From: Bacteroidaceae bacterium
Lineage (GTDB): Bacteria > Bacteroidota > Bacteroidia > Bacteroidales > Bacteroidaceae
Direction of reading: 5' to 3'
Assembly (NCBI GenBank): GCA_024699495.1
Contig: JAILPK010000024.1
Span: forward strand, 1 to 61,341
DNA length: 61,341 bases
Part shown: one piece after another, positions 8,364 through 16,359 of the stretch
Layout: each line of letters starts with the position of its first letter
Position numbering within the stretch: the stretch's first letter is position 1
The notes under the pieces: generated by a model
Seen by the model: only the letters and a program-made list of their open reading frames with translations
The model's database searches: none
Told to the model about the DNA's origin: nothing
Program-made: the position numbers and the translations under genes

Positions 8364-9419
8364 ATGAAAAGGACAATATTGATGCTTAGTGTGCTGGCGC
8401 TCGCAGTAATCAGCAGCGCCCAAGGCAGGAAACGCACCAGCGGTAATCCCATCTTACCCGAGTTTCATGCAGACCCCGAGGTCCTGTATGCCAACCAGAC
8501 AGGGCGCTTCTATATCTATTCCACCACAGATGGCGCAGCAGGATGGGGAGGCTATTACTTCACTGTGTTCTCTTCGGACGATCTGGTAGAATGGAAGCAC
8601 GAGGGCATAATGCTCGACCTGGCCACCGACCAGGTGCCCTGGGCTACAGGTAACGCCTGGGCCCCATGTATCATAGAGCGCAGCGTGGGCGGCAAATGGA
8701 AGTATTTCTTCTATTACAGCGGACATAACCCCGCCAATAACCGCAAGGCAATAGGCGTGGCTGTGGCCGACTCGCCTACTGGCCCGTTTAAGGATTTGGG
8801 TCACCCCCTCGTGGATGCTCTTCCCGAAGGGCAGGGCCATGGGCAGCAGATAGATGTAGATGTGTTCCAGGACCCGGAGAGCGGCAAGTGTTTCCTTTAT
8901 TGGGGTAATGGATATATGGCTGGCGCCGAACTGAATGATGACATGGTCAGTCTGAAAGAAGGCACGACCAAGGTGATGACGCCCAAAGGCGGTTCACTGA
9001 AGGACTATCAATACCGTGAGGCCCCATATATATTCTACCGTAAGGGAACATATTATTTCATGTGGAGCGTGGATGACACCGGCTCACCCAACTATCATGT
9101 TGCCTATGGCACATCAGCCACTCCGCTTGGTGACATCAAGGTAGCCGCAGAGCCTGTGGTGCTGATTCAGAACCCCGAGAAAGAAATCTATGGGCCTGCT
9201 CATAACAGTGTGCTGCAGATTCCTGGCACAGACGAATGGTATATAGTATATCATCGCATAAATCCCGCTTATCTGAACAGAGAGAAAGGCCCGGGCTTCC
9301 ACCGTCAGGTGTGCATAGACAAGATGTCGTTCAATGCTGATGGAACAATCCGTCCCGTCACCCCCACTCAGGAGGGAGTGCAGGCAGTGAGGATTGCGAA
9401 GAAGAAAAACAGGAAGTAA
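8364..9419 (+). CDS. secreted glycoside hydrolase family 43 enzyme
   Basis: A 351-residue protein if started at ATG 8364, chosen because MKRTILMLSVLALAVISSAQG is then a normal signal peptide; the frame is open further upstream through repeat-like sequence. The five-bladed beta-propeller of GH43 is visible through its three acidic motifs: HADPEV (base), VDVFQDP (pKa modulator) and YREAPYIF (acid). GH43 enzymes cleave arabinose-, xylose- or galactofuranose-type linkages; the subfamily cannot be read here. It lies between aroB and waaA, inside a lipopolysaccharide block, an unusual place for a degradative enzyme. There is no SusCD pair nearby. Confidence 0.85.
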   Translation: MKRTILMLSVLALAVISSAQGRKRTSGNPILPEFHADPEVLYANQTGRFYIYSTTDGAAGWGGYYFTVFSSDDLVEWKHEGIMLDLATDQVPWATGNAWAPCIIERSVGGKWKYFFYYSGHNPANNRKAIGVAVADSPTGPFKDLGHPLVDALPEGQGHGQQIDVDVFQDPESGKCFLYWGNGYMAGAELNDDMVSLKEGTTKVMTPKGGSLKDYQYREAPYIFYRKGTYYFMWSVDDTGSPNYHVAYGTSATPLGDIKVAAEPVVLIQNPEKEIYGPAHNSVLQIPGTDEWYIVYHRINPAYLNREKGPGFHRQVCIDKMSFNADGTIRPVTPTQEGVQAVRIAKKKNRK

Positions 9420-9447
9420 AGAGGAAACCAAAAGATTAGAGGGATTC

Positions 9448-10701
9448 GTGAAGTTATATAATCTCCTTCTCCGCTTTGCCTATTGGCTATGTATCATGAT
9501 AGCCCCGCATCTGGGACGCGCCCGCGGCAAACTGGCCAAGTTCATCGTAGGGCAGGCCGGTGTGCTGTCTTTGGCTGAAGAAGGTGAGCGGGCCGACGGA
9601 GGGAGCAACCCCGTAATATGGGTTCATGCCTCCTCGTTGGGAGAGTTCGGCATAGCGCGTCCGATTATTCGTCTGCTGAAAGCCACCGGGAAGTACCGCA
9701 TCGTGGTCACCTTCTTCTCCTCCACAGGAATCGAGGCTCTGAGATATCACCACAATGACGTGGATGCAGTCTATTATCTCCCGCTGGACACACCGGCCAA
9801 CGTGAGGCGCTTCATGGCAGCCATTAGGCCGTCAAAAGCCGTCTTCATCAAATCTGAATACTGGCTCAATTATCTTATGTGGTTGCGGGAACATCAGATT
9901 CCCACATACCTTGTCTCAGCCCTGATAACCAGGAAGGCGCCGTTCTTTAAACCTGTTTACGGCTATCTCTACAGGAAGGCATTGGACACCTATTCACAGA
10001 TACTTGTGCTTGATGACGAGAGCCGGGCTAATCTGGCTGAGATAGGCTTCGACCGGGTTCAGGTCACAGGCGACCCTCTGTTTGACAATGTCATCACGTT
10101 GGCTCACACCCCATATTCGAACACAGTAATAGAGAATTTTGTGCGCGGGTCCAAGGTGTTTGTGGCCGGGAGCATTCATGACAAGAAGGATGCCAAGATG
10201 GTGGTGAAACTGGCCAACAGACATCCCGATGTGCGCTTCATCATAGTTCCACATGAGATAAGTGTGGATAATGTGGAGGCAATCATGCGCCGCCTGAAAG
10301 GGCAGACGCTGCGCTACTCCGAGTCTGACGCCACAACATCGATGGAGGGAGTGCAGAACCTCATTATAGACTTCCTCGGCTCGCTCGCATATATCTACCG
10401 CTTTGGCCAGTGGGCATACGTGGGTGGAGGATTTACCCCCTATTTGCATAGCATTGTGGAGCCTACGGCCTACGGTCTGCCAGTGTCTTTCGGACCGCGT
10501 GTGGAGCGCAAGGTCACGCCGCTTCAGCTTCAGGCTCTCGGCGTGGCGGAAATCGTCCGTACGCCGAACGAACTGGATAACTGGTTCTGCAGTCTGAAGG
10601 ATAACGTGGAGAGGCTTGACGAAATCCGCAGGCTTAACCTCAGCTATATGACCCGCAATGAGGGGGCCACAAAGAAAATTGTTGAAGCCATAGATTCGTG
10701 A
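9448..10701 (+). CDS. waaA: 3-deoxy-D-manno-octulosonic acid (Kdo) transferase
   Basis: A GT30 family membrane-anchored enzyme that transfers Kdo from CMP-Kdo to lipid A precursor. I place the start at GTG 9448, because VKLYNLLLRFAYWLCIM forms the usual N-terminal anchor and avoids overlap with GH43; the frame is open to ATG 9394 (435 residues). Characteristic motifs are VWVHASSLGEFG-like sequence (NPVIWVHASSLGEFG), VTFFSSTG, the SALITRKAP stretch and GGGFTPYLHSIVEP, which includes the nucleotide-binding glycines. Its stop overlaps the lpxL start. This gene opens the envelope-glycan block. Confidence 0.92.
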   Translation: MKLYNLLLRFAYWLCIMIAPHLGRARGKLAKFIVGQAGVLSLAEEGERADGGSNPVIWVHASSLGEFGIARPIIRLLKATGKYRIVVTFFSSTGIEALRYHHNDVDAVYYLPLDTPANVRRFMAAIRPSKAVFIKSEYWLNYLMWLREHQIPTYLVSALITRKAPFFKPVYGYLYRKALDTYSQILVLDDESRANLAEIGFDRVQVTGDPLFDNVITLAHTPYSNTVIENFVRGSKVFVAGSIHDKKDAKMVVKLANRHPDVRFIIVPHEISVDNVEAIMRRLKGQTLRYSESDATTSMEGVQNLIIDFLGSLAYIYRFGQWAYVGGGFTPYLHSIVEPTAYGLPVSFGPRVERKVTPLQLQALGVAEIVRTPNELDNWFCSLKDNVERLDEIRRLNLSYMTRNEGATKKIVEAIDS

Positions 10702-11651
10702 TGGCAAGAAACGAGACTGCATATATGACTGAAAGTATAAAATACTACGCCGCTCTGCTTCCGCTGAAGGCACTTGCCTGTCTCCCGCTGTGTGTGCTCT
10801 ATGGCCTGAGCGACGTAATATATTTGTTGGTCTATTATGTGGGACGTTACCGCCGCCGAATTACCCGGTCGAATATAGAGCGCGTTTTTCCGAATCTGAG
10901 TGTCGGAGAGCAGCGGCGGCTGGAGCGCGCGTTCTATCATCATCTCTGCGACCTCGTGGTGGAGATAGTCAAACTGCTGCATATCTCCGAGGCTGAGATG
11001 GCGCGTAGAGTCGAGGTGTCGGGGATGGAGCATGTGAACAAGGCGCTGGAAGAAAACCGCCCAGTGTTTATAATGCTCGGCCATCTCGGCAATTGGGAGT
11101 GGGTGCAGCAGTTGGAACGGCATATGACCGTGGAGGCCCCCGTTCATAATATCTACCGACCGACTCGCACAAAATGGTCAAACAGACTCATAACACACAT
11201 ACGCAGTCATTTCCCCGGTCTGTATCTGCCGCAGGCTTACACTTTCCGCTCTGTGTTGCGGTTCGCGAAGGAGGGCAAGCCTTTTGTAGTCTCTTTTATT
11301 GCTGACCAGCATCCCAATTCAGTAACGATGTATCATAAAACGCAGTTTTTGGGCCAGGAGACTCCCTTTGTGGCTGGCCCTGAAGAACTGGGACAGCGCA
11401 TTGGCGCAACATATATATATATAAATGTACGCGTGAGGAAACGCGGCTATTACCATTTGGACTGCAGGCCGGTGACGCCGGTGGCCGACGAGAGGCCATA
11501 TCCATTCACGCGCGCATATATGCAGATGATGGAAGCCAACATATTGGAGCAGCCTGAGCAATGGTTATGGAGCCACAGACGGTGGTTGCAGGGAAGGAAG
11601 AGAGAAGGACTCTCCCCCCTGCCCCTCCCTGTGAGGGAGGGGAGTAATTAG
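10701..11651 (+). CDS. lpxL: lipid A acyltransferase (LpxL/HtrB family)
   Basis: A 316-residue inner-membrane acyltransferase. An N-terminal hydrophobic anchor (about residues 17-45) is followed by the HX4E catalytic motif in GHLGNWEW (H128, E133). It adds a secondary acyl chain to Kdo-lipid A. The ATG at 10701 overlaps the waaA stop by one base; an alternative in-frame ATG is at 10725. The last 15 or so residues (EGLSPLPLPVREG) are not family sequence: they are a translation of repeat copy A at 11606-11644, so the native C terminus has probably been replaced or extended by the repeat. Confidence 0.9.
   Translation: MARNETAYMTESIKYYAALLPLKALACLPLCVLYGLSDVIYLLVYYVGRYRRRITRSNIERVFPNLSVGEQRRLERAFYHHLCDLVVEIVKLLHISEAEMARRVEVSGMEHVNKALEENRPVFIMLGHLGNWEWVQQLERHMTVEAPVHNIYRPTRTKWSNRLITHIRSHFPGLYLPQAYTFRSVLRFAKEGKPFVVSFIADQHPNSVTMYHKTQFLGQETPFVAGPEELGQRIGATYIYINVRVRKRGYYHLDCRPVTPVADERPYPFTRAYMQMMEANILEQPEQWLWSHRRWLQGRKREGLSPLPLPVREGSN
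11606..11644. repeat. dispersed palindromic repeat, copy A
   Basis: GC-rich imperfect palindrome centred on CCCTCCCTGTGAGGGAGGG. Its reverse complement matches copy B at 11768-11803 with only small indels, so the two copies form an inverted pair about 120 bp apart. Copy A is read as the C-terminal codons of lpxL. Confidence 0.85.
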
Positions 11652-11670
11652 AGGACTGAGAGAGTTTTTT

Positions 11671-11719
11671 AATGTAAAATGTATAATGTATAATGTATAA
11701 AGTATAAAGTATAAAGTAT
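11671..11719. repeat. seven tandem 7-bp words (AATGTAT/AAAGTAT)
   Basis: Exactly seven 7-bp units: AATGTAA, three AATGTAT, three AAAGTAT. They fill the space between the inverted repeat copies A and B, directly upstream of the kdsB start. Confidence 0.9.
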
Positions 11720-11730
11720 AATTGGTAGTT

Positions 11731-12528
11731 ATGAATAAAGAGAATACATCCAGCCAAAATCATTCTGCTCCCTCCCTCACAGGGAGGGCGGGGGGAGAGT
11801 CCTCAATCATCTGTGTGATTCCGGCACGCGGCGGAAGCAGCCGCTTCTTCGAAAAGCCGCTGGCTATGATATTAGGTAAGCCTATGTTGCAGTGGGTATA
11901 TGAGCACTGCAAGGCAGTGGCCCGTTTCAGCGAGGTGTATGTAGCCACCGACAGCGAGAAGATTCAGAAGGCGGCAGAAGCCTTCGGTGCCAAGGTGGTT
12001 ATGACCCGAAGTGACCATGACACTGCCACCGAGCGTCTCTATGAGGTATCTACCCGCATCGAGGCCGATTTGTATGTGATGGTTAACGGTGACGAGCCTC
12101 TGCTCACCGAGGAGGCCATAGTGCAGTGTATTCCTTCAGAGTTGAAGGAAGGGGAGTTGTATGTCTCAAACCTGATGACCGACTTCGAGAACCCCGTGGA
12201 GGTGGTAGATGCCACAAACCTGAAGATTGTAACGGCAGCAGACGACCGTTGTCTGTTTATCTCCCGAAGCCCCATTCCATATCCTAAGGGGGCTATGGAT
12301 TATGTATTCCACAAGTTCGTGGGGGTAGGCGCCTTCAACCGCAAAGCTCTGGACTATTACCACAACACTCCTCGCGGCCCGATTGAGAAGATAGAGGAGA
12401 ATGACTCTTTCCGATTCATAGAGAACCACGTGCCAATTTATTATTATAACGCACATTGCAAGTCGCTTTCCGTAGATACCCCCAAGGACATCGCGGGAGT
12501 GGAAGAATACTTGCGCAGGAAGAAATGA
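11731..12528 (+). CDS. kdsB: CMP-Kdo synthetase-like cytidylyltransferase
   Basis: A 265-residue cytoplasmic nucleotidyltransferase that would activate Kdo (or a related 3-deoxy acid) with CTP for WaaA. The CTP loop is IPARGGSSRFFEKPL, where canonical KdsB has IPARYxSTRFPxKPL. NGDEPLL replaces QGDEP, and IEENDSFRFIENH plus LSVDTPKDI are recognisable KdsB-type tail motifs. It is therefore a divergent member. Start is ATG 11731 (TTG 11722 is also in frame). The first ~20 residues contain SAPSLTGRAGGES, a translation of repeat copy B, and no start codon exists between the repeat and the CTP loop. The stop overlaps the next start as ATGA. Confidence 0.8.
   Translation: MNKENTSSQNHSAPSLTGRAGGESSIICVIPARGGSSRFFEKPLAMILGKPMLQWVYEHCKAVARFSEVYVATDSEKIQKAAEAFGAKVVMTRSDHDTATERLYEVSTRIEADLYVMVNGDEPLLTEEAIVQCIPSELKEGELYVSNLMTDFENPVEVVDATNLKIVTAADDRCLFISRSPIPYPKGAMDYVFHKFVGVGAFNRKALDYYHNTPRGPIEKIEENDSFRFIENHVPIYYYNAHCKSLSVDTPKDIAGVEEYLRRKK
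11768..11803. repeat. dispersed palindromic repeat, copy B
   Basis: Imperfect palindrome centred on CCCTCCCTCACAGGGAGGG, the inverted partner of copy A (11606-11644). It lies inside the kdsB frame and encodes APSLTGRAGGES near the N terminus. Confidence 0.85.
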
Positions 12529-13577
12529 GGATAGGCTTTGACGCCAAGAAGGCGATGCGCAATCACACAGGAATTGGCAATTATAGTCGCCGATGTATCC
12601 GTGCTGTGGAAGAGGCAGGGTGTGAGTCCCGCCTGTTCTACGGTCGTGTGCCTGTGCTTGGCGAGTTCTGGCGCCTTTTCCTTCAGTGGATGTCTGTGGC
12701 CCGCGAGAAGATAGATGTCTATCACGGACTGAGCAACGAGCTGCCTTTTGGCATAAGATGGTCAGGGGTCCGCTCTGTGGTGACTGTGCACGACCTCATA
12801 TTCCTCCGCTTTCCCGAGACTTACGGCAGACTGGCCCGCCTAATCCTGCGGCTGAAGACCCGTTACGCATGTCGGGTATGCGACCGCATTGTTGCGGTGA
12901 GCGAGATGACGCGCCGCGATCTTATACATTATTATAATATCCCTCCGGAGCGCATAGAGGTAATCTACCAGAGTATAGACGACAGATACCGCGAACGACT
13001 GCCCGATGACCGGCTGCGCGAGTGCGCAAGACGCTACAACCTTCCGGAGTGTTTCTTCCTCTGTGTTGGGACCATTCAGGAGCGAAAGAATCAGCATACT
13101 CTGGTGCGCGCTCTGAGTCATCTGCCTTCAGATGTACATCTTGTGCTGGCCGGCAAGGCCGAAGCGTATGTGGAGACAGTGAAGAAAACGGCCGAAGAAG
13201 AGGGCGTGGCTGACAGAGTGCATATCTACAGCGGCGTGCCCACAGAGGACCTGCCTGCTTTCTATCAGTCAGCGCGGGCATTTGCCTGTCTGTCAAGGTT
13301 CGAAGGGTTCGGGATTCCGATAGCTGAGGCCTTGGCTTCAGGCACTCCGGTGATTGCCGCCAAAGGCTCTTGTCTGGAGGAGGCTGGCGGTCCGGACTCC
13401 ATCTATCTCGATCCGGATGACTATGTAGGCCTGGCTCAGCATCTTACGGCTATCCTCACAGACCCGGCTACGGCGGAGAAGATGGCAGAACGGGGGCGTG
13501 ACTATTCCAAACGATTCACAGACCGCGCTCTGGGAGAATCTCTTGTATCACTTTACAAACTGTTGCTCGAAGAATGA
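12525..13577 (+). CDS. glycosyltransferase family 4
   Basis: A 350-residue GT-B glycosyltransferase starting MRIGFDAKKAMRNHTGIGNY, with the glycine-loop of the acceptor domain. The donor domain includes CVGTIQERKNQHTLVRAL, and the E-x7-E signature is in RFEGFGIPIAEAL. GT4 enzymes of this type often use GDP-mannose, but donor and acceptor are not readable here. It overlaps the kdsB stop (ATGA at 12525) and the GT90 start (ATGA at 13574), so it is translationally coupled to both. The likely role is LPS core or surface polysaccharide assembly at the inner face of the membrane. Confidence 0.9.
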   Translation: MRIGFDAKKAMRNHTGIGNYSRRCIRAVEEAGCESRLFYGRVPVLGEFWRLFLQWMSVAREKIDVYHGLSNELPFGIRWSGVRSVVTVHDLIFLRFPETYGRLARLILRLKTRYACRVCDRIVAVSEMTRRDLIHYYNIPPERIEVIYQSIDDRYRERLPDDRLRECARRYNLPECFFLCVGTIQERKNQHTLVRALSHLPSDVHLVLAGKAEAYVETVKKTAEEEGVADRVHIYSGVPTEDLPAFYQSARAFACLSRFEGFGIPIAEALASGTPVIAAKGSCLEEAGGPDSIYLDPDDYVGLAQHLTAILTDPATAEKMAERGRDYSKRFTDRALGESLVSLYKLLLEE

Positions 13578-14560
13578 ATATAGCTTATTACACAGATTTC
13601 GGCAAGGCATTCAGGAGGGTGTGGTATCTTGTAACCTCGTTCGCAGGATATATTATGCCCTCGTGGTGGTTCAGACATCAGCTGCCCGGTATAATGAAAG
13701 GGTTCACGCCGGAGGAGCTGGAGACGATAGAGCGCCGTGTGAACTATTACTGTCGTGCCGAGGCCCTACGTCCCACCGATTTACCCGTAAGCATCCGAGA
13801 GTTTAAGTTTCCATTCTTCAGCAAGAAACGCTTCTCCTCATATTTCTTCGACTTATATTATGTGCTGCGCTATTTCCCGCGCGAGAGCAGGTTCGCCTAT
13901 CTCTTCGGAGACATAACCGAGGAAACGGAATTGCCGGCTTTCGTAAAGAGCCGTCCAATTACAGACGGGCCGACGCGCTCGGTGATAATGAAATTAGTCC
14001 AGTTGCGTCATTTCCATTTTATTGAGGACCCGACACCATTCAGCCAGAAGAAGGATATGCTGGTAAGCAGAACCACCTGGGCCAAAGCGTCGGTGAAGCG
14101 CTCGCTGCTCAACAAACTCTTTCTGAACCACCCTATGTGCGATGTGGGCAAGACACGTCTGGAGGAGGACGACGACCAGCCTGAGAGCGTAAAGCCATTC
14201 ATATCCATCGAAGACCATCTGAAATACAAGTTTATTGCATGTGTGGAGGGAAATGATGTGGCAACCAATCTGAAGTGGGTTATGTCGTCGAACTCTATTG
14301 CCGTCACGCCCAAACTGTGTTATGAGACGTGGTTCATGGAGGGGACGCTGGTGCCTGGTTATCACTTCATACAGGTGGAAGATGACTTCTCCGACCTGAT
14401 AGAAAAGCTGCAGTATTATATAGACCACCCAGATGCGGCGCAGGCAATCATAGACCATGCGCACGAATATATCCGGCAGTTCCAGGACTCACGAATGGAA
14501 CGGGCTATACAAGTTGCTGTGGCTCAGAAATATTTTGAACTCACAAACTGCAGAGAGTGA
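13574..14560 (+). CDS. GT90 (CAP10-like) glycosyltransferase
   Basis: A 328-residue protein of the Glyco_transf_90 family, related to CAP10 and bacterial LPS glucosyl/xylosyltransferases. The diagnostic segment is in the middle: SIEDHLKYKFIACVEGNDVA followed by TNLKWVMSSNSIAV, with YETWFMEGTLVPGYHFI and the HAHEYIRQF tail downstream. There is no signal peptide. It is coupled on both sides (ATGA upstream, GTGA downstream). GT90 enzymes are scattered in bacterial LPS/core clusters. The linkage made is unknown. Confidence 0.85.
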   Translation: MNIAYYTDFGKAFRRVWYLVTSFAGYIMPSWWFRHQLPGIMKGFTPEELETIERRVNYYCRAEALRPTDLPVSIREFKFPFFSKKRFSSYFFDLYYVLRYFPRESRFAYLFGDITEETELPAFVKSRPITDGPTRSVIMKLVQLRHFHFIEDPTPFSQKKDMLVSRTTWAKASVKRSLLNKLFLNHPMCDVGKTRLEEDDDQPESVKPFISIEDHLKYKFIACVEGNDVATNLKWVMSSNSIAVTPKLCYETWFMEGTLVPGYHFIQVEDDFSDLIEKLQYYIDHPDAAQAIIDHAHEYIRQFQDSRMERAIQVAVAQKYFELTNCRE

Positions 14561-15543
14561 ATATAGCGATCATTATATCCGGCAAGATGCCCGTGAGCCG
14601 TTATGGTGGCACAGGGCGGGTGATGTGGGACTTGGGCAAGGCTCTGGTCCGTCAGGGCCATCGCGTATCCCTTTTTGCGGACCGGGTTGCGGGCGACTGC
14701 AGTTTTGCCCCGCTCACTCAGTTGCGCAGGGACATCCCGCTTCGCAACCAAATAGAAGAGGATACAGATATAATTCATTTCAATACCGAGGTTATTGACA
14801 GCGCTAAGGATATACCTCATGTGGTGACCATCCATGGCAATGACCTGCCGCAGGAGCTGGATGCCAATACAATATTCGTATCCCGCAATCATGCCCGGCG
14901 CTGCGGAAGTGACAGTTTTGTCTATAACGGGCTCGACTGGGAGTCTATGCCGCAGATGGATCTGTATCTTTCGCGTTCGGGTTATCATTTTCTGGGAAAA
15001 GCCGCTTGGAGCGTGAAGAACGTGCGCGGTGCCATCGGGGTAGTTAAGAGAATCCCCGCCGAAGAGCTGACTGTGCTTGGCGGCTACCGGCTGAACTTCA
15101 AGATGGGCTTCCGCCTTACGCTTTCGCGGCGTGTGCATTTCCGCGGGATGGTTGATGACGCAGAGAAATATGCTGCGATGCAGAGGTCGCGCGGACTCCT
15201 GTTTCCGGTGACGTGGCATGAGCCCTTCGGTCTGGCGGTCATCGAGAGTCTGTATGCAGGATGTCCTGTCTTCGGAACCCCTTATGGCTCTCTGCCCGAG
15301 CTGGTAGGCGACCCTCAATTTGGTTTCCTCACCGACTCCGCTGAGGAGATGGCAGATCACCTGCGCAACAGACCCGAATATGATGCGCGAGTCTGTCATG
15401 AATATGCGAGGGATTGTTTCAGCGCGGATGTGATGGCCCGTTCGTATGTTGAGAAATACGAGCGCGTCCTGAACGGAGAACCCCTAAACAGAGAATTTGG
15501 TGAGCGGGAGCCGGCATACCGTAACTTAATATGGAAAAGTTGA
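14557..15543 (+). CDS. glycosyltransferase family 4
   Basis: A 328-residue GT4 enzyme starting with GTG at 14557, overlapping the GT90 stop by four bases. The N-terminal domain shows PVSRYGGTGRVMWDLGKAL. The donor site has the E-x7-E motif in WHEPFGLAVIESLYAGCPV, followed by GSLPELV. It appears short in the middle compared with typical 360-400 aa GT4 proteins, since the segment between TIHGNDL and VHFRGMVDDAEKY is compact. It overlaps the next gene. Role in envelope glycan assembly is inferred from context. Confidence 0.88.
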   Translation: MNIAIIISGKMPVSRYGGTGRVMWDLGKALVRQGHRVSLFADRVAGDCSFAPLTQLRRDIPLRNQIEEDTDIIHFNTEVIDSAKDIPHVVTIHGNDLPQELDANTIFVSRNHARRCGSDSFVYNGLDWESMPQMDLYLSRSGYHFLGKAAWSVKNVRGAIGVVKRIPAEELTVLGGYRLNFKMGFRLTLSRRVHFRGMVDDAEKYAAMQRSRGLLFPVTWHEPFGLAVIESLYAGCPVFGTPYGSLPELVGDPQFGFLTDSAEEMADHLRNRPEYDARVCHEYARDCFSADVMARSYVEKYERVLNGEPLNREFGEREPAYRNLIWKS

Positions 15544-16355
15544 TGCATATAACACTTGTTCCTTTCGCCGGCTTAGGCAACCGCCTTAACGCCATCTCCT
15601 CGGCTATAGCCCTGCGCGAGCGGATTGGCTGTGAGGTGGAGGTGCATTGGGCGAACACTCCTGACTGCGCGTGTGAGTGGTCTGATTTGTTCGAGCCAAT
15701 CCCCAACATCCCTGTCTATCCTCTGCGTAAGTTCTATCTGATCCGTCGCGGCCGCAAGTACCTCGGCCTGCCTATGCTTCTGCGGAGGTTCGTCTTCGAC
15801 GGCTGTTTCAAGGCCCGCAAGATATATGACAAGGACTTCCTGCTGAAACCCGACTGCCCATATAAGAATATATATGTAGATGCCAATCGCCCGTTTTGTC
15901 CGTTGCCGCTGCCAGGCATGCTCTCCCCTTATTTCCGCCCGTCACAAGAATTGGAGCAGCGTATTCATAAGGTAACAGATAAATTCGAACGCTTCACGGT
16001 CGGGGTGCATATCCGCAGGACAGACCACCGCGCTGTGATGGCAGCAAATCCGCTTGAGGATTTTGTGAGACGTATGCGGCAGCAGGCCGCCGAGCATCAT
16101 GACTGCATGTTCTATCTGGCCACAGACGATGAGGCGGTGAAGAAGATGCTGTGCAAGGAATTTCCCCAACGAATAATCACACAACCCTGGGTGGATCTGA
16201 GCCGCGACAGCGTGCGGGGCATGAAGGATGCAGTGGTCGAGATGTTCACTCTGGGGCGCACCAACCGCATCATAGCTTCGCGTGGCAGCACCTTCTCCGA
16301 GGTGGCAGCCCGGCTCTATGACATCCCCACAGACTACAACCAGATAATCAGATGA
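15543..16355 (+). CDS. fucosyltransferase-like glycosyltransferase
   Basis: About 270 residues starting MHITLVPFAGLGNRLNAISS. I prefer ATG 15543 because it forms a TGATG overlap with the preceding stop; ATG 15531, four codons upstream, is also in frame. GLGNRL near the N terminus and GVHIRRTDH in the second half are the two GDP-sugar-site signatures of the NodZ/FUT8/GT11-like superfamily. The C-terminal LATDD and SRGSTFSEVAARL segments also fit. It probably uses a GDP-sugar (GDP-fucose is the common donor in this superfamily), but that is inference. Confidence 0.75.
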   Translation: MHITLVPFAGLGNRLNAISSAIALRERIGCEVEVHWANTPDCACEWSDLFEPIPNIPVYPLRKFYLIRRGRKYLGLPMLLRRFVFDGCFKARKIYDKDFLLKPDCPYKNIYVDANRPFCPLPLPGMLSPYFRPSQELEQRIHKVTDKFERFTVGVHIRRTDHRAVMAANPLEDFVRRMRQQAAEHHDCMFYLATDDEAVKKMLCKEFPQRIITQPWVDLSRDSVRGMKDAVVEMFTLGRTNRIIASRGSTFSEVAARLYDIPTDYNQIIR

Positions 16356-16359
16356 TGCC

